DNA from: JACCXM01 sp046328335
GTDB lineage: Bacteria > Chloroflexota > Chloroflexia > Thermomicrobiales > UBA6265
Length of the DNA stretch: 64,000 bases
NCBI GenBank assembly: GCA_046328335.1
Contig: JAXLWU010000017.1
Coordinates: forward strand, 1-64,000
Direction: 5' to 3'
In this document: positions 8,323 through 17,205 of the stretch, piece after piece
Position numbering within the stretch: the stretch's first letter is position 1
How the letters are laid out: each line of letters opens with the position of its first letter
The notes under the pieces: generated by a model
Database searches by the model: none
Seen by the model: only the letters and a program-made list of their open reading frames with translations
Told to the model about the DNA's origin: nothing
Program-made: the position numbers and the translations under genes

Positions 8323-9774
8323 CTAACGAATAGTCGAGGGAAGGATGTGCATCTGGCTGCGGTACTTGGCAACGGTGCGGCGGGCGATGCGGATGCCATG
8401 ATCGAGGAGCCGCTCGCTAATCTGGGCATCGCTCAGGGCATGGCCCGCCGCCGCTTCCTGTTGGATGATCTCCTGAATGACGTGCTTGACGCTGAGCGAT
8501 GCCGTGAACAGATCGCTCATGGGGATGACCTTGCGTGACGGAAGCATCATGAACTTCCCGGCCACCGCGCGGCTGCACGTCGATTCATGCACGCCAAGAG
8601 CGTTGGCGACATCGCTGCGGGTGAGCGGGCGAAGCCCTCGCGCGTCGCCGCGGATGAACGCGTCCTGATAGGCACATACGTATTGCGCCACCCGCAGCAG
8701 CGTCTGGCGCCGCTGGCGCACCGCCCAGATGAACTGCTGGGCTCGGGTCACATGCGACTTGGCATACACCACAACATCCTGATCGATCGGCGCCGGCTCG
8801 GTAGCGGGAGCACTGCCGTTGGAATCAGGGCGCGCCGTGCGTGACTTCGCCATCTCCCGATAGAAGTCGTTGGTTTCGAGACGATCGTAAATCGCGTGCG
8901 GCACCTCGATAACCAGTTCATCGCCCTCGAAGCTGACGACGACATCGGGAACGATATGACCTGAGGTCGACGGCGCCGTCCAGGTCGCAAACTGGTGCGA
9001 CTGTAGCGGATGCGGCGTCAGTTGACAGCGGATGAATTGCTGTGCCGCTTCGATCTCCTCGATATCCATGGTGAGCGCCCGCGCAATCTTCGCGAGCCGT
9101 TTCGCCGCCAGATCCTCCAGGTGATGCTCGATGACGGGAAGAACCGCGGGAGGCACTGGCACCCCATCCGCAATCAGGAATCGCGCCTGGAGCGCCAGGC
9201 ATTCGTGCAGCGTTCGCGCGCCAACCCCCGGCGGAGAAAGTTCCTGGACGACATCGAGCACTCGCTCGACATCGCTGACATCCTCATCGACCATCTCCGC
9301 GATGTCAGGGAGTTCCAGCGTGAGAAACCCGCGATCATCGATGGCGTCGATCAACACGAGGGCAATCGCCTGATCACCGCCCTCATCGAGGGACGCCAGC
9401 ACGGCTTCGAGCACCTGTTGCCGCACGTCCTCCGCGCTGGCGATAATCGACATCGGATCGAAATCAGGATCGGACTGGCGGTTGGGTCGGGTGCCTGTTT
9501 CATACCGGCTGGCAAGATCGCTCGGTCGAATCCGCTCCGTTAGGCCATTCAGCGCGACGCGACAGGTGGGACACGGTTCGCCACTGGTCCTTCGCCCGCA
9601 AACCGGACAGGCCGGGCAGTCTTCCAGTTCGAGCGCGGGATTTTCCTCCATCGCATCATTGACCGCCGACTCGAGTTCAACCTGGGACAGACTCAGGATA
9701 TGATTGGCCTGCATCAGGAGCGGCGAGAAATTCTGCTGAACTTCGATTGTCTGTTCGAGGACCGCTCGCTGCAT
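8323..9774 (-). CDS. rpoN: RNA polymerase sigma-54 factor RpoN, with zinc-ribbon-like insertion
   Basis: Alternative sigma factor that directs RNA polymerase to -24/-12 promoters and needs an AAA+ activator. The 483 residues contain region I (QNFSPLLMQANHILSLSQ and MEENPALELED), a core-binding region (ELSPPGVGARTLHECLALQ), a helix-turn-helix region (SDVANALGVHESTCSRAVAG) and the C-terminal RpoN box ARRTVAKYR. Between region I and the core-binding domain there is a cysteine-rich stretch CPACPVCGRRTSGEPCPTC, a putative zinc ribbon not found in the textbook protein. The ATG at 9774 is chosen because region I starts right after it; the longer open frame to 10098 would begin upstream of the -24/-12 promoter at 9941-9957. 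The gene is divergent from an NtrC-type activator gene. Confidence 0.95.
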   Translation of the reverse strand: MQRAVLEQTIEVQQNFSPLLMQANHILSLSQVELESAVNDAMEENPALELEDCPACPVCGRRTSGEPCPTCRVALNGLTERIRPSDLASRYETGTRPNRQSDPDFDPMSIIASAEDVRQQVLEAVLASLDEGGDQAIALVLIDAIDDRGFLTLELPDIAEMVDEDVSDVERVLDVVQELSPPGVGARTLHECLALQARFLIADGVPVPPAVLPVIEHHLEDLAAKRLAKIARALTMDIEEIEAAQQFIRCQLTPHPLQSHQFATWTAPSTSGHIVPDVVVSFEGDELVIEVPHAIYDRLETNDFYREMAKSRTARPDSNGSAPATEPAPIDQDVVVYAKSHVTRAQQFIWAVRQRRQTLLRVAQYVCAYQDAFIRGDARGLRPLTRSDVANALGVHESTCSRAVAGKFMMLPSRKVIPMSDLFTASLSVKHVIQEIIQQEAAAGHALSDAQISERLLDHGIRIARRTVAKYRSQMHILPSTIR

Positions 9775-10296
9775 CGGCGACTTTCTCCACGTACGCGGCC
9801 AGCATGGCCGGTTATTGAGGTCTCGAGCGTTTCGGGCCGGGTGTCCCGTGGAGGACACGGCGTTGGTTCCACGCCGATGGCGCATGGCGTTCATCACGGC
9901 GACGACGTGCTCAGGATTCGGAGCCCTTACGGCTAGTCTATAGCAAGAACTGTGCCATATTTGAATTGCCCAATTTTGCGCAGTTTTACCGCGAAATTCA
10001 CGGCCCGGATGCGACGCCGCTTGGCTAGTCCCGCGGCATCCTGAGCCTCCACTCGTGCCTGAAAGGAAACCGACGCCTTCCGGAACAATGGTCGGCAACG
10101 ATCAGTCAATTCCGCGGCGGAGAATTCGTCCTTCCGAAGACCGGGGGGACAAGCTGGGCCCGAGCATTCTGCTCTCATCGTGGTCCACCCGGACCTCGCC
10201 GTCAACGTGAGTGGTACAGTCAATACGGGACGCGGTCGCAGCGCGCTCGACGATCAGCCAGTGAACCACCATGAACAGCAAGGAGTTGAAGAACCA
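9775..10296. other. Divergent regulatory region between rpoN and the NtrC-type activator
   Basis: About 520 bases without a recognisable gene. It holds the sigma-54 promoter at 9941-9957 and an AT-rich stretch at about 9950-10010 that contrasts with the surrounding GC-rich DNA. The in-frame extension of rpoN to 10098 shows no family resemblance and is taken as non-coding. Confidence 0.6.
9941..9957 (-). promoter_or_regulatory. Sigma-54 (-24/-12) promoter in front of rpoN
   Basis: The minus strand reads TGGCACAGTTCTTGCTA, matching the consensus TGGCAC-N5-TTGCW with exact GG-to-GC spacing. A start about 12 bases downstream leaves a leader of roughly 155 bases to the rpoN ATG at 9774. An imperfect palindrome TTGCCCA-N4-TGCGCAG lies just upstream at 9966-9983 and could be an activator site. 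Confidence 0.75.
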
Positions 10297-11667
10297 TTGC
10301 CGTACCGCATCCTTATCGCCGACGACAGCGCCGCCATTCGTTCCGTTCTCGCCGAGGGCCTCACCGACGAAGGCTACGATGTGCAGGAAGTCGCTAGTGG
10401 CGACGAGGTACTGACCGCGTTTGCCAACGAAGCCGCCGCCCCCGATCTTGCCCTCATGGATTTTCGAATGCCTGGCAAAGACGGACTGGAGGTTCTGCGC
10501 GATCTGCGTGCCAGGCGGGCCGACAACCTGCCCATCATCATCATGACCGCGTATGGCTCGGCCTCCACGGCGATCGAGGCGATGAAACTGGGCGCGTTTG
10601 ATTACATCTCCAAACCGTTCGAACTCGACGAGGTGGTCCTGACGGTCGAGCGGTTCTTCGAGCGGCGCGATCTCACCGATCGCGTCGTCCGCCTGATCGC
10701 GGAATCGAACAAGGATGAGATCCTCGTCGGTTCCAGCCCGGCCATGCAGAACATCTACAAGGTGATCGGTCAGGTTGCACGGTCAGACGCGACGGTGTTG
10801 ATCACCGGTGAGACGGGCACTGGCAAGGAACTGGTCGCCACGGTCATTCACCGCAATTCCACCTATTCCTCCGGACCCTTGATCAAGGTCAACTGCGCCG
10901 CGCTTCCGGAAACCCTCCTCGAGAGCGAACTGTTCGGACATGAAAAGGGAGCATTCACCGGCGCCGTGGCGCAGCGTAAGGGACGATTCGAGCTCGCGCA
11001 CAAGGGCACCATCTTTCTCGATGAGATCGGCGAACTCTCTCTCTCTACACAGAAGAAATTGCTTCGTGTCCTCCAGGAGCGGGAATTCGAGCGGGTCGGC
11101 GGGACAAACACGATCAAGATCGACACCCGTGTCGTCGCGGCGACGAACAAGGATCTTACGCGCGAGATCGAAGTGGGGAACTTCCGCGAAGATCTCTACT
11201 ACCGGCTCAATGTCATTGCCCTCCATCTGCCACCGCTCCGAGAGCGGCAATCGGATATTCCGCTCCTGGTCGAACACTTCCTCACCAAACATCGCTACAG
11301 CCGTGGTTCTTCTCCCGCTCGCATCAGTCAGGAGGCGATGGCGAAGTTGCTCGCCCACCCCTGGCCCGGGAATGTGCGAGAACTCGAAAACACCATCGAG
11401 CGGGCAGTCATCATGTCTCGCGGCGGCGTCATCGCGCCCGACCATGTGACCTTTCCCGGGCAGGAATCAAGACGGTCACCCGATGTCGCTCAGGCGATCA
11501 GTGATGGCATGCATCTCCGGGAATTCCTGAAGGAGATGGAATCCCGCTTCCTGGAAGAGGCATTGCGTCAGTCGGGCGGCAATGAAGTGGTCGCGGCCGC
11601 GCTCTGCGGGGTTTCGCCGCAGGAATTTTCCAATCGCATCGACCGCAAGGCCGCGTCTGTTGCCTGA
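10297..11667 (+). CDS. Sigma-54-dependent response regulator, NtrC family
   Basis: Two-component activator: phosphorylation of the receiver domain lets the AAA+ domain hydrolyse ATP and open RpoN promoters. The 456 residues comprise a receiver (ILIADDSAAIRSVL, phospho-acceptor Asp in DLALMDFRMPGKDG, Lys in ISKPF), an AAA+ domain with Walker A GETGTGKE, the sigma-54 contact loop GAFTGA, Walker B TIFLDEIGEL and the arginine-finger region YYRLNVI, and a C-terminal Fis-like helix-turn-helix around GGNEVVAAALCGVSPQEFSN. The recognition helix departs from the usual R-x-T-L-Y-R-K pattern. The TTG at 10297 has AAGGAG 11 bases upstream and gives MPYRILIADD; a GTG at 10261 is the alternative. No sensor kinase is adjacent. 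Proximity to rpoN suggests it may control rpoN itself. Confidence 0.92.
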   Translation: MPYRILIADDSAAIRSVLAEGLTDEGYDVQEVASGDEVLTAFANEAAAPDLALMDFRMPGKDGLEVLRDLRARRADNLPIIIMTAYGSASTAIEAMKLGAFDYISKPFELDEVVLTVERFFERRDLTDRVVRLIAESNKDEILVGSSPAMQNIYKVIGQVARSDATVLITGETGTGKELVATVIHRNSTYSSGPLIKVNCAALPETLLESELFGHEKGAFTGAVAQRKGRFELAHKGTIFLDEIGELSLSTQKKLLRVLQEREFERVGGTNTIKIDTRVVAATNKDLTREIEVGNFREDLYYRLNVIALHLPPLRERQSDIPLLVEHFLTKHRYSRGSSPARISQEAMAKLLAHPWPGNVRELENTIERAVIMSRGGVIAPDHVTFPGQESRRSPDVAQAISDGMHLREFLKEMESRFLEEALRQSGGNEVVAAALCGVSPQEFSNRIDRKAASVA

Positions 11668-11784
11668 GCGGCAGACGGAAGGGGCGCCTATCTGATAAAG
11701 ATCGATCCGGTGGAATGCTGGCACGCACCCTGCACGACCACGTTCGCGGAAGGTATGACTCAGATTTTGGCAGTGTGATCGAGG

Positions 11785-12165
11785 GTGGAGAACGATAACC
11801 CGGGGCAGGTCCGCGGCCTGGTCCTTGTTGTGGATGATGATATCGGCGTCCGCATGGTGATGGCGGCGGCGCTCGAGGATGACGGCTGGTCGGTCGAGAC
11901 CGCCGAGAACGGTCGGCAGGCGCTCGACATCCTTCGCCGCGTGCGGCCGGATGTCATCGTTCTCGATTTGCGCATGCCCGTAATGGACGGACTTGACTTC
12001 GCGGAACGCTACCGCGAGTCCGAGCCAGCCGCCGCGCCGATCATCCTCGTCTCTGCGACGGTAACAGAGGCCGCCGCGAGGCGAAGCGGCGCCACCGCAT
12101 TTCTCCGTAAGCCAACTGATCTGACGCTCCTGCTGGATGCCGTCGCGCGCGTTGCTGGCGGCTGA
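11785..12165 (+). CDS. Single-domain response regulator (CheY-like receiver)
   Basis: A 126-residue protein made only of a receiver domain: acidic pocket LVVDDD, phospho-acceptor Asp in VIVLDLRMPVMDG, conserved Thr/Ser in ILVSATVT and Lys in FLRKPTD. Such proteins act as phosphate relays or allosteric partners, with no DNA-binding part of their own. The GTG at 11785 is the only start that keeps the full first beta strand; its ribosome-binding site is weak (GAGG directly adjacent). It lies 117 bases after the NtrC-type gene in the same direction and may be cotranscribed. A composite dispersed repeat follows its stop. Confidence 0.85.
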   Translation: MENDNPGQVRGLVLVVDDDIGVRMVMAAALEDDGWSVETAENGRQALDILRRVRPDVIVLDLRMPVMDGLDFAERYRESEPAAAPIILVSATVTEAAARRSGATAFLRKPTDLTLLLDAVARVAGG

Positions 12166-12466
12166 CGAACGCCGGCCGGTCAGCGGTCGCAACAAGGGCA
12201 ACGCCGCATTCGCCGCTGACTCCGTGCGTGCCTCCTGCTCGGACGGTCAAAAACCAGCATTGTCAGGAACTCGGATGAAGCACTTGGCACCGCCCGCCGC
12301 TACGGACAGCAAAAGCCCCTCTCCCTGTGCGCAGGGAGAGGGGTTGGGGTGAGGGCTGGCGTCGCGAGACCTCCGTACCTCCTCCTGTCAGCCCGCGCAC
12401 AGGGAGAGGGGTTGGGGTGAGGGGACGCCTCGCAAGCAAACGCCCGGAATTCCTCCGGAATCAGCG
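12166..12466. other. Intergenic region with repeat, no gene
   Basis: About 300 bases between the receiver gene and the convergent membrane-protein gene; its second half is the family A composite repeat and the first half shows no convincing gene. Confidence 0.6.
12315..12424 (+). repeat. Dispersed palindromic repeat, family A (composite copy 1)
   Basis: CCCCTCTCCCT-loop-AGGGAGAGGGG followed by TTGGGGTGAGGG, then a spacer with GCGAGACCTCCGTACCT and CCTGTCAGCCC, then a second half-unit ending in the same AGGGAGAGGGGTTGGGG block. The same composite recurs at 26306-26410 and 59698-59809, with single units at 45703-45743 and 54652-54692. Confidence 0.9.
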
Positions 12467-13234
12467 TTAGGGAGTCGCCACAACACCCCTTCGTGACATG
12501 ACCACCCGATTTGCCTGACCGGCCACGCCGCCAAGTACCGCGGCACCGATGGCGAGAATGATGGCGATCACGGTGCCCCAAGCGCCAGGACCAGCGGATT
12601 CCGCCGCATCCGCGGCCGCCGCGGCCGGATCAGCGGGCAGCGCTTGATCGATCGTCTCGCCGGCGTTTGTCGCCGCATCCTGGACGGTGTTCGCCACGGG
12701 AACATTGCCCTGATTCGCAGCAGTGGTGACCGCGGGCGCGGCGGCAGCGGTCAGGTTGGTCACGGTCGAGGCGAAGAATCCCAGGGCCCCAGTCAGGGCG
12801 GACGTCGCCAACCAGATGAGCACAATGAGCGTCGTTGCGCCGGTGACGAATCCATTGAGGACACCGTTGCGGTCCGGACCATTCGCGGAACCGCGGCCCG
12901 CCATCCAGCCACCGAAGAAGAATGAAAGCAGCGCGCTGATTGCGCCCCAGATGCCAGCGGCGGTTCCCCAGGTCTGGATATCCCGTGCGTCGCCGATCGC
13001 CGACAGACCAAGGGCGAGGCCGAGAACCGTCAAGAAGAGCATGACCGCGAGCGCGGTCACCACGCCTGCGACGATCGGACCCCACCGGATGATGTCGCGC
13101 AATGACGATCGGTCCGCCTCGCCCATGTAGACGGCCTGAGCCGTGCCGTAGTCCGTGGGCAGACCATTGGCAACAGGTTCGGTCCAACCCGGCGCCGCTC
13201 CGGCAGGTCTGCCGGTTGCCGTATCGATACTCAC
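12467..13234 (-). CDS. Predicted multi-pass membrane protein, function unknown
   Basis: The 255-residue product has a 50-residue cytoplasmic N-terminus, then four hydrophobic segments: WGPIVAGVVTALAVMLFLTV, an IWGAISALLSFFFGGWMAG helix ending in Gly-rich GRGSANG, TTLIVLIWLATSALTGALGF, and after an Ala-rich extracytoplasmic stretch (about 60 residues) the last helix GTVIAIILAIGAAVLGGVAG. The pattern of paired Gly-rich helices resembles small bacterial membrane proteins sometimes annotated PhnA-like, but I do not recognise the family with confidence. The GTG at 13234 is well supported by AGGAGGG six bases upstream. It is isolated: the nitrilase-family gene ends 355 bases upstream on the same strand. 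Confidence 0.75.
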   Translation of the reverse strand: MSIDTATGRPAGAAPGWTEPVANGLPTDYGTAQAVYMGEADRSSLRDIIRWGPIVAGVVTALAVMLFLTVLGLALGLSAIGDARDIQTWGTAAGIWGAISALLSFFFGGWMAGRGSANGPDRNGVLNGFVTGATTLIVLIWLATSALTGALGFFASTVTNLTAAAAPAVTTAANQGNVPVANTVQDAATNAGETIDQALPADPAAAAADAAESAGPGAWGTVIAIILAIGAAVLGGVAGQANRVVMSRRGVVATP

Positions 13235-13589
13235 GATAAACCCTCCTGGTGTGCGTTCCGCCTTCGTTCGGCGCGGACGCAAATCCAATTCTCCGTGCCG
13301 GCCAACGTCCCCATGCACAAAGGCGGGGACTTGGTCGAACATCGGGCCGTCGCAAACAGGACGTTGTCCGCACGGAGCAATCCCGCGAAGTTCGCGCCGT
13401 CCCATGGTCCGGCGCTATCCGATATCGCAATCGCTATGCCAACGTGAGCGTGCGGGTCAGGTCACGAGCAGCCGCGCCCCGTCGGTGGGGCAATCGACCG
13501 ACGATCCGGCTCATGCGCCAACCAACCCACATGGTCAGACATGGAGAGGAAGTCGGTGCGACAGCCCTAGAGTCAGATCGGGACCGCGT
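13235..13589. other. Intergenic, no gene recognised
   Basis: Roughly 355 bases between the nitrilase-family gene and the membrane-protein gene, both on the minus strand. Only short shadow frames are present, and no hairpin or repeat stood out. Confidence 0.45.
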
Positions 13590-14606
13590 TCAACCAGACC
13601 GCGCTGCTGACGCACCGTCAGCGGGTGCGCCCGGCCGCCACGCGACGCCGTTGCCGTTCACACGCTGGTATGGGGGGGCGATGCTGGGGTCGATCAATAC
13701 GTCGTAGGTGTCAACGCGCCGGAAGGCATTTCCCAGCGCCTCCCGTTGGCGAAATTCCCGGAGCGCGTCGAGATCGAACGGCGCCAGGTAAATCCCTTCC
13801 ACCTCGCCAGCCTCGATAACCAGGTTGTCCCGGCTCGCCCCATCATCCCGGAAGACGATGGGATCGAAGGCCACGGAGTGACCGTTCTGTTGCGGCGCGG
13901 CGTAGTTCGCCAGCGCCACCGCGGTGAGGTTCTCCCAGGCCCGCGACCGCAATTGCCCAATCCGGTGCATCTCCATGGGGCAGGCGTTCGGGATCAGAAT
14001 CACCTCGGCGCCATTGAGCATCAGGATGCGGGCGCTCTCGGGAAACTCTCGGTCGAAGCAGATCATGGCCCCAACGCTGACGTCTCCCGCGGCGGTGTCA
14101 AGGCGACAGACGGGAAAGGCGTCGCCCGGAGTCAGGGCGTCTTCCATCAGGCCAAAGCAACAAGTGTGGACCTTTGCGTATCTCAGGACGATGCCGCCCC
14201 TCCGATCGATCAGACACATCGTGTTGCGCGGCTTCCCCGGCCAGCGCTCCAGAAACGTCAACCCGATCGCCATCTCGAGTTCGGCGGCGAGTTCCTGGAA
14301 CCGGCGCACAAAGGGGCTCCCCAGGTCGATCGCGTGAGACTGCCAGACATGGCGTGCCGCGTCGATCTCACCTTGATCTTCAATCGGTCCTGACGAAGAC
14401 CAGAGCGCCGGGGAGCGCCAGAGGTCCTTTTCGTCCTCCGCCGGAGAGAACGGCGTGTATCCGATGTTCCACATCTCCGGGAACAGCGCGATATCGGCGC
14501 CCATGTCGCGCGCGGTACGGCACGCCGCCTCGCCTTTGTGGGCATTGGCATCCTGATCCGTGCCGTGGGCGAGGAGTTGCAGTAGCGCGACCCGTAGCCA
14601 AGCCAT
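13590..14606 (-). CDS. Carbon-nitrogen hydrolase (nitrilase superfamily amidase)
   Basis: Hydrolyses amide, carbamoyl or nitrile C-N bonds with a Glu-Lys-Cys triad. All three are visible in the 338-residue product: Glu in ALFPEMWN, Lys in LRYAKVHTC and Cys in GAMICFDREFPES. It lacks signal or extra domains. N-carbamoyl-amino-acid amidohydrolases and many other amidases share this architecture, so the substrate is not fixed by sequence; the neighbourhood (M20 hydrolase, ABC importer, hyuAB) favours an N-carbamoyl or amide product of cyclic-amide breakdown. The ATG at 14606 lies 13 bases after the end of the M20 frame, so it is probably the last gene of the importer operon. Confidence 0.9.
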   Translation of the reverse strand: MAWLRVALLQLLAHGTDQDANAHKGEAACRTARDMGADIALFPEMWNIGYTPFSPAEDEKDLWRSPALWSSSGPIEDQGEIDAARHVWQSHAIDLGSPFVRRFQELAAELEMAIGLTFLERWPGKPRNTMCLIDRRGGIVLRYAKVHTCCFGLMEDALTPGDAFPVCRLDTAAGDVSVGAMICFDREFPESARILMLNGAEVILIPNACPMEMHRIGQLRSRAWENLTAVALANYAAPQQNGHSVAFDPIVFRDDGASRDNLVIEAGEVEGIYLAPFDLDALREFRQREALGNAFRRVDTYDVLIDPSIAPPYQRVNGNGVAWRPGAPADGASAARSG

Positions 14607-14619
14607 GCGAGCGGATGGC

Positions 14620-15957
14620 CTACGACGATACGACGCCGCACCAGGCGGCGGCGGTCAACGCCATGGTAGTGCAGGCGGTGCGCAGTTGCGCGGTCTCGAC
14701 GTATTCGTTCGGGCTGTGCGCCTGCGCGATGCGGCCGGGACCGAAGATCGTTCCCGCGATGTTGCGCTCCGCGTACCACGCCAGTTCTGATGCCGCGGTG
14801 AAGGCGGTCACCGTCGGCGCCTAGCCCGCGGTTTGCACGGCCGCCGCGACGGTCCGGATGAACGGATGATCGGGCGGAGTCTCGGCCGCGGGAAAGTAGA
14901 TGTTCCGCAGTTTCCAGGTAAAGCGCGGTGGGTGCTCGCGCAGCCATGGATCGGCGGCGCAGATGATCGCCACGTGTGATTCGATCTCGTCCCGGATCGC
15001 CTCGAACGTCTCACCCGGCAGGAACCAGAGGTTGTATTCGATCGAGCAATAGTTCGGCGCGGTACCCGGGTTGGCGATCAGGTTCAGCCGGCCATCGGTC
15101 CCGCCGCCCGGTCCGCCGGCGATGATGCCGGGCATGATCGAGTTGAAACCGGCCGGAAGCATGGGATGATGGCGCAGATTGCCCCATTGCCGCTCCAGAT
15201 CCTGCAGCCCGGCAGCAATGCGCATCGCTTTCTCGATAGCGTTGATTCCCGCCTGCGCGCCGAGTCCGCCCGCATGGATCGTCATGTAGCGGTTGCCAGC
15301 GTGGCTCTCGCGCCCGGCGACCTCGATGCGAAAGTGAACGAGTCCGCCTTCGACCGGCATGAGGGTCAAATCGGTTGGCTCGGCCACCAGCACGGCATCG
15401 ACCGCTGGCAGCCGCGCCAGCAGATGCCGGGTGCTCTGGCCGACGACCTCCTCGTCCGCCACCACGTGAGTCCACACGTCGCCCTGCAGGTGCAGACCCA
15501 GGTCCTCCAGGACCCGCATCGCCATCAAGGCACAGGCGACGCCCCCTTTCATATCCGCCGCGCCACGCCCCCAGAGCCGATCGGCCACGACTTCCCCGGC
15601 CCATGGATCGTGCGCCCAGGCGGCCGTATCACCCACCGGGACAACATCGATATGGCCGTTGAAGGCGAGCGATCGGCCGCCGCCCCTCCCTCTCCGCACC
15701 CCGGCCACGACCGGGTAGACCGGCGCTTCGGTCCAGCGCTCGACCTCGGCCCCGGTCTCGTTCAACCAATCGGCAACAATGGACTGACAGCGGCTGGCCT
15801 CCGGAGCAAACTCGGCGTTCTCCTCCGATTGGCTGTCCGTTCGGCAAGCAACGAGATCGCGGGTGAGCGCCAGCAGATCGGCGAAGCGCGCATCCACGCC
15901 CGCGACAATCTTTTCCGCGATTCCCGTGTTCAACAGTGCCACTTGTCCTGCCGACAT
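14620..15957 (-). pseudogene. M20-family metallohydrolase (ArgE/DapE type) interrupted by an in-frame TAG
   Basis: Zinc-dependent deacylase/amidase family that includes acetylornithine deacetylase and N-carbamoyl-L-amino acid hydrolases. Zinc ligands are visible at NGHIDVVP (His), GRGAADMKGG (Asp) and HVVADEEVVG (Glu pair). Translation from the ATG at 15957 stops at a TAG (14821-14823) after 378 residues, but the same frame continues without further stops for 66 codons to a TAG at 14620, encoding AERNIAGTIFGPGRIAQAHS, the expected end of the family including the last zinc-binding His. The full frame of about 444 residues is of normal family length. It starts 9 bases after the ABC ATPase gene. 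It may be a recent pseudogene, a sequencing error or a read-through product; without read-through it should be inactive. Confidence 0.85.
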
Positions 15958-15966
15958 CGTCGCTTC

Positions 15967-17079
15967 CTACGCGGTGAGCGCCAGATTCCGCCCGTCTGAA
16001 CCAAAGAGGTGGGCTCGCTGCAGGTTGAGATCGAGACCGATCGTTTGGCCAGGGATGACGTCCAACCGCGCCTCCGCCCGCGCCGTCCAGGAGCGACCCG
16101 CCGCCGTGGCGCTCACGAAAAGGTCCGACCCCACCGGTTCCACAAGTGAGACCGTCGCTGGAATCGTCGCCCGCCGCTCCCCGGCGCCATCGAAATCGCG
16201 CACGACGCGGATGTCCTCCGGTCGGATACCAATTGCCGCCGCGTCGGCAACCCCGGGTCGTCGCGCCAGTTGCGCGATGCGGCCGGAAAGGGGAATCGCC
16301 CGATCTTCGAGCCGGAATGTCGCGACGCTGCCCGAGCGGTCCAGGATGCCTTCATGGAGATTGATCCGGGGGCTGCCGAGGAATGCCGCGACAAAGGTGT
16401 TGGCGGGTTCGTCGTACACCTGCTGCGGTGGACCGACCTGCTGCACCACACCTGAGCGCATCACGACAATGCGATGCCCCATCGTCATCGCTTCGATCTG
16501 GTCGTGCGTGACGTAGATCGTTGTCGTTTGCAATCGGGCGTGGAGCCGCAACAGTTCCTCGCGGGTCTGGACGCGAAGTTGCGCATCCAGGTTGGAGAGC
16601 GGTTCGTCCATCAGAAAAACGGATGGTTCCCGGACAATGGCGCGGCCAAGCGCGACCCGCTGGCGCTGACCGCCGGAGAGTTGCTCCGGCCGGCGGTCGA
16701 GGAATGCCTCGAGCCCGAGTGCTGCCGCGGCGCGCTGGACCCGTTCCGCTGTCTCGGCCTTGCTCACCCCCGTCATCTTCAGCGGGAAACCGATGTTGTC
16801 AAAGACGGTCATGTGCGGGTAGAGCGCGTAGTTCTGGAAAACCATCGCCACGTTGCGATCCGCCGGCCGCGCGTAATTCACCATCTTGCCGTCGATATAG
16901 ATTTCGCCGTCGCTGACATCCTCCAGCCCGGCGATCATCTTGAGCAGCGTGCTCTTGCCACACCCGGATGGGCCGAGCAGAACGAGAAATTCATGGTTCG
17001 CGATCGCGAGCGAGACATCGGAGACCGCCCCCGATGATCCATAGCGCTTGCTGACCTGAATGAGTTCGACCTGACCCAT
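15967..17079 (-). CDS. ABC transporter ATP-binding protein, carbohydrate-importer (MalK/UgpC) type
   Basis: Cytoplasmic ATPase that powers the importer encoded by the two permease genes upstream. The 370 residues have canonical motifs: Walker A GPSGCGKST, Q-loop MVFQNYALYPHM, signature LSGGQRQRVALGRA, Walker B VFLMDEPLSNLDAQ and H-loop YVTHDQIEAM, followed by an OB-type regulatory domain with IGIRPEDIRVV, typical of the MalK/UgpC group. The ATG at 17079 is chosen because the conserved start VELIQVSKRYG follows at once; the frame extends 14 codons further up. It ends with TAG 9 bases before the M20 gene. Its signature and H-loop are intact, in contrast to the two ATPases of the second importer. 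Confidence 0.95.
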   Translation of the reverse strand: MGQVELIQVSKRYGSSGAVSDVSLAIANHEFLVLLGPSGCGKSTLLKMIAGLEDVSDGEIYIDGKMVNYARPADRNVAMVFQNYALYPHMTVFDNIGFPLKMTGVSKAETAERVQRAAAALGLEAFLDRRPEQLSGGQRQRVALGRAIVREPSVFLMDEPLSNLDAQLRVQTREELLRLHARLQTTTIYVTHDQIEAMTMGHRIVVMRSGVVQQVGPPQQVYDEPANTFVAAFLGSPRINLHEGILDRSGSVATFRLEDRAIPLSGRIAQLARRPGVADAAAIGIRPEDIRVVRDFDGAGERRATIPATVSLVEPVGSDLFVSATAAGRSWTARAEARLDVIPGQTIGLDLNLQRAHLFGSDGRNLALTA

Positions 17080-17205
17080 TGCTATCTGCCACCGATTCCG
17101 TGTGAAACGAAGATCGCCCACCGAGGCCCGTCGCCAGCGGGCTGGCTCGGAACTCGCTCTGATCGCGACGCTCCCGCCGGTGTACTGCGGCCCCTCAGTA
17201 TGCGC

